Source: Sandaracinaceae bacterium (GTDB lineage Bacteria; Myxococcota_A; Polyangia; Polyangiales; Houyiibacteriaceae). From it: a stretch of DNA of 64,000 bases. The translations under genes were made by a program, and so were the position numbers. The DNA lies in contig JADJJE010000001.1 of the NCBI GenBank assembly GCA_016706685.1, positions 620,001-684,000 on the forward strand. Direction: 5' to 3'. Every line of letters begins with the position of its first letter. The stretch's first letter is position 1. The notes under the pieces were generated by a model. The model saw only the letters and a program-made list of their open reading frames with translations. It was not told the DNA's origin and did no database searches. Shown piece by piece: positions 48,576 to 57,877 of this stretch.

Positions 48576-49879
48576 GCCGCGCACACCTCACCTCCGCGCA
48601 CGCCGCGCTGCTGCTCGCGGGCCTACTGGTCGCCGGGCTGGCTGGCCGCGCACACGCCACCCCCACGGAGCAGATCGGCTTCGGCACCCGCGGCCCCGGC
48701 ATGGGCAACGCCATGGTCGCGGGCCAGGACGCGCTCGGCGCGCCCATCTACAACCCGGCCGCCGGTGTCCACGGCACGGGCGAGTACGAGTTCGGCCTGG
48801 GCTACACGTACTCCCACCTGTCCATCGAGGTGAACGATCGGGACCCCAACACGCTGCCCGTGCGTGGCTTCTGGTTCGCAGGCGCCGTGCCCTTCGACAT
48901 CGGCAGCGCGCACCTGTCCTTCGGCCTCGGCGCCTACGTGCCCGACCAGTTCCTGCTGCGCGCGCACGCCGTGCCCGGCACCGAGCAGCGTCTGGTCATG
49001 TGGGACAACGGGCCGCACCGCCTCGTGGTCAACGCCACGCTCGCGTGGCGCATCGCCGACTGGCTCTCCATGGGCGTCGGCGTCTCCATCCTCGGCTCGG
49101 TGCGCGGCAACCAGGTGGACTTCACGCTGGACGCCGACCCGGCCGGCACGCGCGCCGAGAGCACGCTCTCCATCGACTTCCCCATCTTGGCGGCCCCCAT
49201 CGTGGGCGTCATCGTCACGCCCATCCCCGCGTTGCGCCTCGGCGCGCGCTTCTCGGACGAGCTGGGCCTCGACGTGGTGCTCAACGTGCAGGCCAACGTG
49301 CGCGTGCCCGGCACGCCGGTGGACGGCGTGGTGGACTTCCAATTCAGCGGACCCAGCGGCTTCACCCCGCGCGAGCTGGTGCTGGGCGGCAGCGGCGACC
49401 TGGGCCGGTTCACGTTCAGCGCGGAGCTAGCGTGGCAGCAGTGGTCGCGCGTCAACCAGCTGACCGCGCAGGTCCAGGTGGACGTAGACCTCGGCGCACC
49501 CGTGCCCACGTCGTCGTTCGTGGAGCCGCACCCCAACCTGCGCAACACGTGGACCCCGCGCTTGGGCGTGGAGTACCGCCTGCCGCTGGCCAGCGAGCGC
49601 GAGCTCCAGCTACGCGTGGGCTACTGGTTCTCCCAGACTCCGGTGCCCATCCAGACGGGCATCACCAACTACGCAGACGCCAACCGCCACGTGGGCACCT
49701 TGGGCGGCACGTACTCGTTCGACATCGCCGAGACGCGGGTGTCGCTCGAGGGCGCCTTCCAGCTCCAGTACATGCAGAACCGCGAGAGCCTCAAGGACGA
49801 CCCAACCACGTCGGGCGGAGACCTCACCGTGGGGGGACCCATCTACGTCTTTTCGCTTGGCGCGAGGGTGTCGCTATGA
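48572..49879 (+). CDS. FadL/OMPP1-family outer-membrane transporter, second copy
   Basis: 435 residues. Signal ends near RAHA; the hatch reads QIGFGTRGPGMGNAMVAGQD and APIYNPAAGV. The barrel strands continue to FSLGARVSL. It is similar in plan to the first copy but clearly diverged, so this is an old duplication or two different substrates rather than a recent copy. ATGA overlaps at both ends tie it to the first FadL and to the final lipoprotein. Confidence 0.87.
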   Translation: MSRAHLTSAHAALLLAGLLVAGLAGRAHATPTEQIGFGTRGPGMGNAMVAGQDALGAPIYNPAAGVHGTGEYEFGLGYTYSHLSIEVNDRDPNTLPVRGFWFAGAVPFDIGSAHLSFGLGAYVPDQFLLRAHAVPGTEQRLVMWDNGPHRLVVNATLAWRIADWLSMGVGVSILGSVRGNQVDFTLDADPAGTRAESTLSIDFPILAAPIVGVIVTPIPALRLGARFSDELGLDVVLNVQANVRVPGTPVDGVVDFQFSGPSGFTPRELVLGGSGDLGRFTFSAELAWQQWSRVNQLTAQVQVDVDLGAPVPTSSFVEPHPNLRNTWTPRLGVEYRLPLASERELQLRVGYWFSQTPVPIQTGITNYADANRHVGTLGGTYSFDIAETRVSLEGAFQLQYMQNRESLKDDPTTSGGDLTVGGPIYVFSLGARVSL

Positions 49880-51303
49880 GCACGCATCAGACCTCATGGA
49901 GCGCCGTGGCGTTCGCCAGCGCCGCCCTCTTGCTCACCAGCGCGTGTGGCCTCGCGCCGCAGCCGGAGAGCGATGGCGTGCGGGTGCGCGACGGCATCGC
50001 CCCCTACAGCGACCAAGGCGGCCTTCAGTTCTGCGTGGGTGGCCAGCGCCTGCTCCCCAACGTGGAGCGCGAGGGCGTGTGCCGCGCCGACGCGCAGGTG
50101 CCCGCCGACTGCGAGGCCGACAGCGACTGCCCCAGCCCCGAGTCGTGTGTCTGTGGCCAGTGCATGGTGCAGCTCTGTCAGGCCACCTCCGAGTGCCGTG
50201 ACGGGTTGATCTGCGCCGGGCGGCCCAAGCGCTGCATCCCGCGCTGCAACGCCGACGAGGAGTGCGGCCCCTATGGGCTGTGCAATGGCGGCGCCTGCGA
50301 GACGGCGTGCTGGGCACAAACCGACTGCCCCACGGGGGAGCTGTGCCTGGTGGGCCGCTGCGCCGCGGTGGGCTGCGGCCCCGATGGCCCCAACTGCTTC
50401 GCGGGCGAGACCTGCGCCGTGCAGGCGCTCGAAGGCAGCGTGACCGGCGTGTCCGCCATCGCCGCCGAAGACGTGAGCGACACCACGGAGGGGACCCGCA
50501 TCGTGGTCTTCGCCGAGCTGTCCACGCCCGCCACGCCGTCCGCCATCGTGCGCTTCGAGAGCGAAGAGGGGCGCCGCTTCGTGGCCGTGGCCGGGCAGTC
50601 CATCCTCCCGCCGCTCGGCGCTACCCGCATCGCCAACCCTTCCGTGGTGCGCACGCCCGCCGGGCTCTACGTGTTCGCCGAGCTCGACAACGGCGCCTCC
50701 ATCGTGCGCGCGCTCGACCCGAGCGGCACGGGGCAGACGCCGGGCACGTTCGAGGTCATCGCGACACCCGCAGGCTGGGCCAGCGAGGTGCGAGCCCCGA
50801 GCGCCGCCTTCGTGAACGACCGCGTCATCGTGGCCATCGCGGGAGCGAGCGGCGAGGGCATCGTCATCGGCTACCTGGACGGCGCCACCTTCGCGCTGGG
50901 CGCTGCGCCCACCCTGACGCTCGCTTCGTTCGAGGCCGAAGGGCGCTTCGTGGGTGTGAGCACCCTGGGCGGCCCGGACCTGCGCATCGAGGAGAGCGCC
51001 GCGGGGCGCACGTTCCTGCGCCTGTTCGCCGACGCGCGCGCCACAACGTTGCCAGTGGGCATCGTGGGCGGGCCGCTCGACCTGCCCACCTCGAGCGTGG
51101 TCTACGCCACGGCGCTGGTCGAAGACGGCAGCGACGCACTCCGCTTCCACATCGCTCAGGACAACCCCACGTTCGGCCGCGTGCAGAACTTCGCGCCCCT
51201 CGAGGAGTACGACCCGAGCGTGGTGCGCCTGGGCAACGCCTACCTGCTGTACTTCGCAGACGAGACCGGGCCGCGCGTGGCGCGCAACCCCGTTCGGGAC
51301 TGA
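49876..51303 (+). CDS. Lipoprotein with Cys-rich region and propeller-like domain
   Basis: 475 residues; lipobox LLTSAC. Residues 50-185 contain many cysteines in units such as CEADSDCPSPESCVCGQC and CRDGLICAGRPKRC, a Cys-rich repeat common in myxobacterial surface lipoproteins. Residues 200-475 form a beta-rich, propeller-like domain with repeated blades (TRIVVFAELSTPATPSAIV, NPSVVRTPAGLYVFAEL), similar to glycoside-hydrolase type five-bladed propellers. It ends the four-gene FadL operon and may help capture or pass on its substrate; this is inference. Confidence 0.75.
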   Translation: MSTHQTSWSAVAFASAALLLTSACGLAPQPESDGVRVRDGIAPYSDQGGLQFCVGGQRLLPNVEREGVCRADAQVPADCEADSDCPSPESCVCGQCMVQLCQATSECRDGLICAGRPKRCIPRCNADEECGPYGLCNGGACETACWAQTDCPTGELCLVGRCAAVGCGPDGPNCFAGETCAVQALEGSVTGVSAIAAEDVSDTTEGTRIVVFAELSTPATPSAIVRFESEEGRRFVAVAGQSILPPLGATRIANPSVVRTPAGLYVFAELDNGASIVRALDPSGTGQTPGTFEVIATPAGWASEVRAPSAAFVNDRVIVAIAGASGEGIVIGYLDGATFALGAAPTLTLASFEAEGRFVGVSTLGGPDLRIEESAAGRTFLRLFADARATTLPVGIVGGPLDLPTSSVVYATALVEDGSDALRFHIAQDNPTFGRVQNFAPLEEYDPSVVRLGNAYLLYFADETGPRVARNPVRD

Positions 51304-51309
51304 CCGCGC

Positions 51310-53033
51310 CTACTCGTCCAGCCGCAGGCTGCCGCCGCCGAGCTGGAACGAGCCGGGGCCGCTGGGCAGCCCGGGCGGTGCGCTGGGGCGCTCGTCGTCG
51401 CCCAGCAGGGACGGGCCAGTGGCTCCACCCGGTGCGGCGCCGGCGGGGCGCCCATGCCAGGCGCACCACCAAGCTGGAGGCCGCCGCCCAGCTCGAAGTC
51501 GTCATCCTCGTCCCACTCTTCGTCGAGTTCTTCGTCGGTGAGCTCCTCGTCGTCGAGGTCATCGGGCTCTTCGAGAGCGGTGGGCCCGAGCATCTGCAGG
51601 ATGAGCGCGCTCACCCGCTCGCGCATGGACTCCGGCGTCAGCTCCACGGCGCGGCGAGCCGCCACGCGCATGCTGTCGAAGTCGCCCGCCTGGCGGAACA
51701 CCTGGGCGATCTGGATGTGCGCCTGAGGGTCGAGGCCGGCCTGCGACATGGCGGTCCGCGCATGGCCAATCGCCTCGGGGATGTTGCCGCTCTCGAGTTC
51801 CAGCATGGCGAACCAGACCGTGAGCTTCTGCAACCCCGGCTCGAGCCGCCGCGCGGTCTCCAGCTCGTCGCGCGCGCGCTCGTCCTCGCCACCCTGCAAG
51901 TAGATGAGCCCGTTGAAGGCGTGCGCCAGCGCGTAGTCCGGAAACTCCTCGAGGGCCGTGGCGATCTCGCGGCTAGCGCCATCGAAGTCGTTGGTGGCGA
52001 TGAGCACGCCCGCCCGGGCCAGGCGTCGCGGCGCGTCGGCGCGGATTTCGGCGGCCGAGCTCAGCTCCGAGATGGCCTCCTGGTGCGAGCCGCTGCTCAG
52101 GAGCACGGCCGCACGCACCCCGCGCGCATAGGGAGCGCGAGCGTCGAGGCGCAGCGCGTGCTCGGCCCGCTGCATGGCGCGGGGCCCGTCGTGCTGGTGC
52201 ACGTTCCGGTACAGCGCGTCCAGGCTCATCATGGCCGCTACGGCCTGCGTGTCGTCCAGCACGCGCACGAAGCCCTCGGTGGGCGCGCTGGTGCGCCCGC
52301 CATACGGGTCCAGATACGTGGGCTCGCCCTGCCCCGCGTCGCCCTCGTACACGGCCACCACGAAGTAGCCAATCTGCCCCGAGGGGTCTGGCGGCCGGCG
52401 GTCGCCGTCGAACTTCCAGACCTCGGCCAGCATGGCCGGGACGCCCTCGGCGCGTAGCGCCGCCACGGCCAGCGCCGCCACTTCGAGCGGGTACAGGTGG
52501 TGGTCGCTCTCCGTCAGCGCCTCGGCCACGCTCGCGGCCAGCTTGGGCGCGGTGTCGCGCGGCACGTCCATGGGCCAGGCCACGAAGGCCCCGGCGCTGG
52601 CGCGCTCACGCAACAGCGCCACCACACCGCGCGCCTGCTCGAGGGCGCCGGACTTGCCGTCCACGCCGCGCTCGCCCAGGTCCGACACCGCGTCGTTTGC
52701 TTCGAACAGCCCCACGAAGGGCTCGGGCGTGACGTCGCGCTCCACCAAGTGCGCGCGCAGCTCCGAGGTGGAGAGCGGACGCATCGGCACGTCGCCCGCC
52801 ACCGACGGTGTGCCGGAGCTGCGGTTCATCAGCAGGTAGCCGCCGCCCAGCAGCGCCACGGCCAGCAGCGCGGCCGCCGGGGCCCACAGGTTTCGTTCGC
52901 CCGCCGCAGCCGCCGCCGCGGGCTCTTGGCGCGCCTCGAGGCCGCCCTTCCGCATGCAGGACGGGCAGCGCTTGGGAGGCTCGGTGCCTTCGTGTTCGAA
53001 TCGGTGATCGCAGTGGACGCAGAGGTAACGCAT
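51310..53033 (-). CDS. Zinc-ribbon, membrane-anchored TPR protein with a C-terminal frameshift
   Basis: The N-terminus has a zinc ribbon (CVHCDHRFEHEG, KRCPSC) and one membrane span (LWAPAAALLAVALLGGGYLL). Residues 95-300 form an enzyme-like alpha/beta segment with transglutaminase-like flavour (HLYPLEVAALAVAALRAEGV, PTYLDPYGG). TPR repeats follow (residues 310-500), then an acidic tail. Near 51440 the frame must shift by one base to reach the natural end GSFQLGGGSLRLDE and the stop at 51310; without the shift it runs on to 51240 into the convergent gene. The intact product is about 574 residues. Function unknown. Confidence 0.75.
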
Positions 53034-53156
53034 GACGAGCGGCCAGCATGGCGCGGATCCCGGGGGATGCCAACGCGCGCTGGGAGCCCGTTCGGCCTCG
53101 CCCGTGAGGCCACGGAGCGCGCTCGACCAGGCGCGCCGAGCGGGCATACTGCGCGC

Positions 53157-53795
53157 ATGAGTGAACGCGCGCTGCCGCCTGCCCCGGCCCTCCCGTCGCG
53201 CTGGCCGACCGGCGCGCGGAGTGTGCTGCTGGGCGGCCTGCTGCTGGTGCTGCTGGGCTGCGACCAAGGCCCACCCGAGCCCCCGAGTGAGCCGCCCGCG
53301 CCACCCGCGACACCGCCCAGCGAGCCACCGCCCGGCAGCGCGCCCGCGCACGACCCCATGCCCTACGGCGACCTCGACACCCAGTTCCCGGAGAGCATCG
53401 GTTCGTATCGCGCGGCTGGCCCGGTCACCCAGAACCACGCGCTGGTGAACGACATCCACATCCCCAGCGCGCGGCGCCAGTACGTGGACGGCGAGCGTGA
53501 GTTGCTGATCGAGGTGTTCGACGCGCGCACGGCCCCGGTGCTGGCTGGTGGCTTCCAGGCCGCGCGTCAGTTGCCGTCCGACACGCTGGACGAGCTGGTG
53601 CGCTCGGAGCAGGTGGCGGGCTACGACGCGCTGCTGATCTGGACCCGCGCCGAGGCCGAGAGCGCGGTGCAGGTGCTGCTGCCGGGGATGGTGCTGGCAC
53701 AGCTCAAGGTGTGGCCCGCCGACGACCGCGACCAAGCCATCCAGCTCCTGGCGGCGGTAGACCTCGAAGGCCTGGGACGGCGCTTCCCCCGATGA
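53157..53795 (+). CDS. Small lipoprotein with Pro-rich linker
   Basis: 212 residues; signal with lipobox LVLLGC, then a Pro/Glu/Ala-rich linker, then a compact domain (YGDLDTQFPESIGSYRAAGP through IQLLAAVDLEGLGRRF) of alternating strands and helices. Family not recognised. It overlaps the cysteine-cluster gene by ATGA, so the two are linked. The region upstream (53034-53156) is short and has no gene. Confidence 0.65.
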   Translation: MSERALPPAPALPSRWPTGARSVLLGGLLLVLLGCDQGPPEPPSEPPAPPATPPSEPPPGSAPAHDPMPYGDLDTQFPESIGSYRAAGPVTQNHALVNDIHIPSARRQYVDGERELLIEVFDARTAPVLAGGFQAARQLPSDTLDELVRSEQVAGYDALLIWTRAEAESAVQVLLPGMVLAQLKVWPADDRDQAIQLLAAVDLEGLGRRFPR

Positions 53796-54109
53796 GCGCC
53801 GCCGAGCTCGACTGCCTGACCTGCGGGGCCTGCTGCCGCAGCGGCCACGACGGCCGCATCCTGATCCCCCCCGAGGACCTGGTCCGCTGGCGCGCGACCG
53901 GGCGCAGCGACGTCGCGGCCGCCATCCAGCCGGGCCACTTCGGCTTGGACGCCTTCGCCACGCGCGACGACGGCTCGTGCGTGCACCTCGGCACCCCCGC
54001 GAGCGAGAACGCCTGCCAGATCTACGCCGAGCGCGGCACCACCTGCCGCGAGTTCGAGCGGGGCAGCGCACAGTGCATGGAATTTCGGCGCGACTTCGGA
54101 GTAATCTAA
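53792..54109 (+). CDS. YkgJ-type cysteine-cluster protein
   Basis: 105 residues with eight cysteines, in the pattern of YkgJ/UPF0153 proteins: LDCLTCGACCRSG at the start, then SCVHL, ACQIY, TTCREFERG and AQCMEF. These likely bind zinc or an iron-sulfur cluster; the role is unknown. The ATG at 53792 overlaps the upstream lipoprotein stop. The upstream open frame in this phase is a shadow. Confidence 0.85.
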   Translation: MSAAELDCLTCGACCRSGHDGRILIPPEDLVRWRATGRSDVAAAIQPGHFGLDAFATRDDGSCVHLGTPASENACQIYAERGTTCREFERGSAQCMEFRRDFGVI

Positions 54110-54162
54110 CCCACCCATTGACCGGGGCCCGGGCACGGTCCCTCGACAACCAGGAACAAGAC

Positions 54163-54678
54163 ATGAAGCCAACACGCACCGCCTCCGCCACGCTCGGGCT
54201 CGGGCTGCTCGCCATCACCGCCCTCGGGCTCTCGGGCTGCGGCCTCTTCGGACCTCCCGCGGTCATCAACGAGACGCACCAGGGTGCCCTCGCCGCCGGC
54301 GACACCGTCAACACCACGGACCAGTCGCTGCAGGACGACTACAACATCCGCGTCGAGCAGGGCTGGGTCATCACGGCCACCTTGAGCGCGCCCACGTTCG
54401 ATCCGTACGTCTGGATCCTCTCGCCGAACCAGGCCAGCGCGCAGCAGCTCGCGTCGCAGCCGGGCACCCACGTGGTGACGCTCACCCACACGGCCGAGAC
54501 CTCGGGCACGTTCATCGTGCGCGCCAACAGCAACACGGCCGGCCAGACGGGCGCCTACACGCTGCAGATCAACGCGGGCCCCCCCGGCACCGCCGTGCCG
54601 GCCGCTGCGCCTGCCGTCCCGACCGGCGCCCCCGTGCCGCCGCCCGTGCCGCCGCCCACGGCGCCGCCCGCGCCCTGA
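54163..54678 (+). CDS. Lipoprotein with PPC-like beta domain and Pro-rich tail
   Basis: 171 residues; lipobox ALGLSGC. The mature part resembles a pre-peptidase C-terminal (PPC) beta-sandwich (DDYNIRVEQGWVITATLSAP and then YVWILSP, SGTFIVRANSN, GAYTLQINAG). The last 30 residues are Pro/Ala/Val repeats. The role is probably structural or binding at the outer surface. It is separate from the cysteine-cluster gene by 53 bases. Its end faces the convergent transporter gene. Confidence 0.72.
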   Translation: MKPTRTASATLGLGLLAITALGLSGCGLFGPPAVINETHQGALAAGDTVNTTDQSLQDDYNIRVEQGWVITATLSAPTFDPYVWILSPNQASAQQLASQPGTHVVTLTHTAETSGTFIVRANSNTAGQTGAYTLQINAGPPGTAVPAAAPAVPTGAPVPPPVPPPTAPPAP

Positions 54679-54687
54679 GCAGAGCCG

Positions 54688-56292
54688 TCAGATCAGGATC
54701 CCGGCCACGCTCGCCGTCATGCAGGCGGCGAGCGCGCCACCCCACATCGCCCGCAAGCCCAGGCGCGCCACGTCCGCGCGCCGCCCCGGTGCGATGGCGC
54801 CGATGCCGCCCACCTGGATGGCGATGGAGCTGAAGTTGGCAAACCCGCAGAGCGCGTAGGTGACCAGCACCACCGAGCGCTGCGAGAGCGACTCCGGCGC
54901 CGCGTCCAGCATCTCGGCCAGGTGCATGTACGACACGAACTCGTTCAGCACGATCTTCTCGCCCAGCAGCCCTGCCACGGCGCCGCACTCGCTCGGGTCC
55001 ACGCCCATGAGGAAGGCGATGGGCCAGAACAGCACACCCAGGATCTGCTCCATGGTGATGGGCGTGACCGTGGCCCCCGCGAGGTGGTTGTAGGCGTCTA
55101 CCGGTAGGGCCAGCAGCGCGTTGGCCAGCGCCACCAGGGCCACGAAGGCCAGCAGCATGGCGGCCACGTTCAGCGCCAACATGAGCCCCTCGGAGGCTCC
55201 GCGCGCCGCCGCCTCGATCAGGTTGGCGTCCACCCGTTCGAGCGACAGCTTGGCCCCACCCGCCGTCTCGGACTCTTGCGTCTCCGGCTGCATGACCTTG
55301 GCGATGACCAGCGCGGCCGGCGCGCTCATGACGCTGGCGGCGATGAGGTGCCCCGCGATGTCGGGAAAGAACGGCTGGAGCATGCCCACGTAGGCCGCGA
55401 GCACGCCGCCCGCCACGGTGGCGAAGCCGCCCACCATGACCGCCATCAGCTCGGAGCTGGTCATCTTCTCGAGGTAGGGGCGGATCACCAGCGGCGCCTC
55501 GGTCTGCCCGACGAAGATGTTGGCGGCCGCCGAGAGCGTCTCGGAGCCGCTGGTGCGCATGGTGCGCTGCATGACCCAGGCGATGCCCGACACCACGCGC
55601 TGCATGACGCCCGCGTGGTAGAGCACCGCCATGAGCGCCGAGAAGAAGATGATGGTGGGCAGCACCTTGATGGCCAGCGGCGCGCGCGCGAGGAACGTGC
55701 CCGCCTCGCCTTGCGCAGCGCCCACCCACAGGTCCGACGCATAGGCGCCGAACAGGAAGCTGGTGCCACGGTCGGTGTACCCCAAGAGGGCCACCACGCC
55801 GTCGTTGATGAACGAGAACAGCGCGAGGCCCGTGCGTGTCTTGAGCGCAAACGCTCCGAAGAGGATCTGCAGCGCCAGCCCCCACGCCACGATGCGGTAC
55901 GGGATGCGACGGCGGTCGCTGGACATGAGCCAGGCCAGGCCGATGAACGCGAGGAGACCGAAGGCGCTGGTGGCGCGCTCGGTCCAGGTGGAGCTGGACT
56001 GCCGATTGCCGCGCAGGGACACCGCCGCTGGGCCTGCCGCGGACGGTACGGCCACGTCGGCCGAGGGCGCAGGCGGTGCAGCGGGCGCAGGCTCGCGTTC
56101 CGGCACGTCCGCAGGAGCGTCCACTGGGGCAGGCGCTGCCTCGGGCTCTGGCTCCTCCGCAGGGGCCGTCAAGGTGGGCGCAGGCTCGGGCGCGGCCAGC
56201 GGAGCCTCGGGAGACTGGGCGCCAGCCGGGCGCGTGACGCACACCAACAGCGTGAACAGCGCGAGACGACTCAGCGAGCGGGCTCTGGGCAT
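54688..56292 (-). CDS. Concentrative nucleoside transporter (CNT/NupC family) with an exported N-terminal extension
   Basis: Cation-coupled nucleoside importer of the inner membrane. The CNT core (about residues 120-534) is clear: GLLAFIGLAWLMSSDRRRI, IFVGQTEAPLVIRPYL, GGFATVAGGVLAAYVGML, FWPIAFLMGVDPSECG and LCGFANFSSIAIQVGGIG. The unusual part is the first 120 residues: a cleavable-looking signal (LALFTLLVCVTRPAGA) and a Pro/Glu/Ala-rich linker that should lie in the periplasm. Normal CNTs start with the membrane core. The ATG at 56292 puts the signal at the N-terminus. Confidence 0.92.
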   Translation of the reverse strand: MPRARSLSRLALFTLLVCVTRPAGAQSPEAPLAAPEPAPTLTAPAEEPEPEAAPAPVDAPADVPEREPAPAAPPAPSADVAVPSAAGPAAVSLRGNRQSSSTWTERATSAFGLLAFIGLAWLMSSDRRRIPYRIVAWGLALQILFGAFALKTRTGLALFSFINDGVVALLGYTDRGTSFLFGAYASDLWVGAAQGEAGTFLARAPLAIKVLPTIIFFSALMAVLYHAGVMQRVVSGIAWVMQRTMRTSGSETLSAAANIFVGQTEAPLVIRPYLEKMTSSELMAVMVGGFATVAGGVLAAYVGMLQPFFPDIAGHLIAASVMSAPAALVIAKVMQPETQESETAGGAKLSLERVDANLIEAAARGASEGLMLALNVAAMLLAFVALVALANALLALPVDAYNHLAGATVTPITMEQILGVLFWPIAFLMGVDPSECGAVAGLLGEKIVLNEFVSYMHLAEMLDAAPESLSQRSVVLVTYALCGFANFSSIAIQVGGIGAIAPGRRADVARLGLRAMWGGALAACMTASVAGILI

Positions 56293-56376
56293 GAGGAGAC
56301 GAGGGGTATCACAGCGCCCTCCCCGCGCGGCGCGGAAAGCGTGGCGGCCCGCCTCCACCACGGCAGCCGCGGCAGC

Positions 56377-56979
56377 TCAGATGCGCAGGCCCACGCCCAC
56401 GTACGGCCCGATGCTGAACGCGCGGTCCACGAACGCCTTGCCCGGCATGTACACGTCCACGTCCACACCCGCGTGGATCATCCAGTCGTTCGTGGCACCG
56501 AGGTGGAACTCCATGCCCAGCTGCGACACCAGCGTGGGGGCGAAGCGCAGCTGGTCGTCTCCCTCCGCGCCCCACCAGCTCAGACGCAGGCCGGCCATCA
56601 CGTACGGCACCAGCGTCTCGTTCACCTCGAAGCGCAGGCGCCCCCCAAAGCCGATGAACGGCCCATAGACGTTGCTGCGGCCGCGCCCCACGGGGTTGCG
56701 CGCCCCGAACTGCTGGAAGCCCACGTGCCCCTCCACCACCAGGATGTCGATCTGGTAGCCAGCCCGCGCGGTGAACTTCACGCCCAGCGACGGGTCGTAC
56801 GCGCCCTCGCTGTCCACCACCACGGGCATGCCCACACTCACGTTCACGTGGCGCCGCCCCACCACGTCGTCGGCCACCTCTTGCGCGTGCACCTGGGCCG
56901 GGAGCAGCGCCAGGAGCAGCACGAGCCCCGAGAGCGTGCCGAGCGCACCCCGTGAGAAGAACCGGTTCGCAGCGTCCAT
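56377..56979 (-). CDS. Small outer-membrane beta-barrel protein
   Basis: 200 residues. GGAGG precedes the ATG by about six bases. A signal peptide ends near QVHAQ. The rest alternates polar and hydrophobic residues as in an eight-strand barrel (GAYDPSLGVKFTARAGYQID, PFIGFGGRLRFEV, MIHAGVDVDVYMPG) and ends GPYVGVGLRI. The family is not assigned. It lies between yajQ and the nucleoside transporter on the same strand; cotranscription is possible. Confidence 0.75.
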   Translation of the reverse strand: MDAANRFFSRGALGTLSGLVLLLALLPAQVHAQEVADDVVGRRHVNVSVGMPVVVDSEGAYDPSLGVKFTARAGYQIDILVVEGHVGFQQFGARNPVGRGRSNVYGPFIGFGGRLRFEVNETLVPYVMAGLRLSWWGAEGDDQLRFAPTLVSQLGMEFHLGATNDWMIHAGVDVDVYMPGKAFVDRAFSIGPYVGVGLRI

Positions 56980-57012
56980 GGTGAACCTCCTGAGGGCCAG
57001 CGGCCCGCCCCG

Positions 57013-57498
57013 TCAATCGCGGAAGTTCTTGTACTGCAGCGGAATCTTGAGGTCCTGCCCCTTGAGGAACGCGATGGCCTCCTGCAGGTCGTCGCGCTTC
57101 TTGCCGCTCACGCGCACCACGTCACCCTGGATGGCGGCCTGCACCTTCAGCTTGCTGTCCTTGAGCGCCTTCACCACCTTCTTGGCGCCATCTTGGTCGA
57201 TGCCGTTCTTCAGGTTGAGCACTTGCTGGCTCATGGACCCGCCCACCGCCTTGGTGGGCTGCGCGTCCAGCGACAGCAGCGACACGCCGCGCTTCACCAG
57301 CTTGCCGTGGAGCACCTCCAGCACCGCCTCCACGCGGTTCTGGCTGTTGGCGCGCAGCACGATGGTCTCGTCCTTCAGCTCGAGCGACGCGTCGGTGCCC
57401 TTGAAGTCGAAGCGCTGGGCCACTTCCTTCTGCGCCTGGTCGAGGGCGTTCTTCAGTTCCTGCATGTCCAGCTCGGACACCACGTCGAATGTCGGCAC
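57013..57498 (-). CDS. yajQ: YajQ-family nucleotide-binding protein
   Basis: 161 residues. Small cytoplasmic protein of the YajQ family, some of which bind cyclic di-GMP. The family core is plain: SELDMQELKNALDQAQKEVA, QRFDFKGTDASLELK, and GKKRDDLQEAIAFLKGQD, ending LQYKNFRD. The GTG start at 57498 is preceded by AGGAG seven bases upstream. The longer open frame above it comes from the repeat arm at 57.6 kb and is not used. Confidence 0.93.
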   Translation of the reverse strand: MPTFDVVSELDMQELKNALDQAQKEVAQRFDFKGTDASLELKDETIVLRANSQNRVEAVLEVLHGKLVKRGVSLLSLDAQPTKAVGGSMSQQVLNLKNGIDQDGAKKVVKALKDSKLKVQAAIQGDVVRVSGKKRDDLQEAIAFLKGQDLKIPLQYKNFRD

Positions 57499-57575
57499 GT
57501 CACAGCTCCTTTTCCGGGACCGTATAGGGCGGTGGAGTCGTCCGCAAGCGCCCGCCGAGAGTCGACGACCAACGC

Positions 57576-57665
57576 CACGTACGTAACGTAGACGTACGTA
57601 GACGTAGACGTAGACGTGGTCGTACTCGTGCTCGTAGACGTGCTCGTGCTCGTGCTCGTGCTCGC
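57576..57665. repeat. Left arm of an inverted hexamer repeat
   Basis: About 90 bases in six-base steps of CGTAGA and CGTGCT type (GTAGACGTAGACGTAGACGTG, then CTCGTGCTCGTG runs). It is nearly the reverse complement of 57878-57955. The pair frames about 210 bases that hold a four-helix-bundle gene relic. Read on one strand it would encode Val-Tyr and His-Glu repeats. Confidence 0.8.
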
Positions 57666-57717
57666 CAACATCGACGTCGACCGAAAGCAACTCCCGCCGC
57701 CCTGAGCCGACACCCCT

Positions 57718-57876
57718 CCCTGTTCACCTTTCAAGACCTGGATGTGTACCGCTGCTCCATCGAGTTCGCCTGCTGGGGCGTAGGGACGGACGAGCAACAT
57801 CGCCAGGCGGTCGAGCGGCTGGGGCGGATGGTGTCGATGGTGTCGAAGCGGTCCTGGTATCCGGTGGGGGGTTGTA
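57718..57876 (+). pseudogene. Remnant of a four-helix-bundle (23S rRNA intervening-sequence type) protein gene
   Basis: The translation begins LFTFQDLDVYRCSIEFA, the usual start of small four-helix-bundle proteins (F-x-x-L-D-V-Y-x-x-S-I-E-F). It continues about 40 more residues, then runs into the repeat arm, which translates as Ser-Thr repeats. The later helices and the usual middle motif are missing and no normal start codon lies at the right place. It is most likely a decayed gene. Confidence 0.5.
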
Positions 57877-57877
57877 G

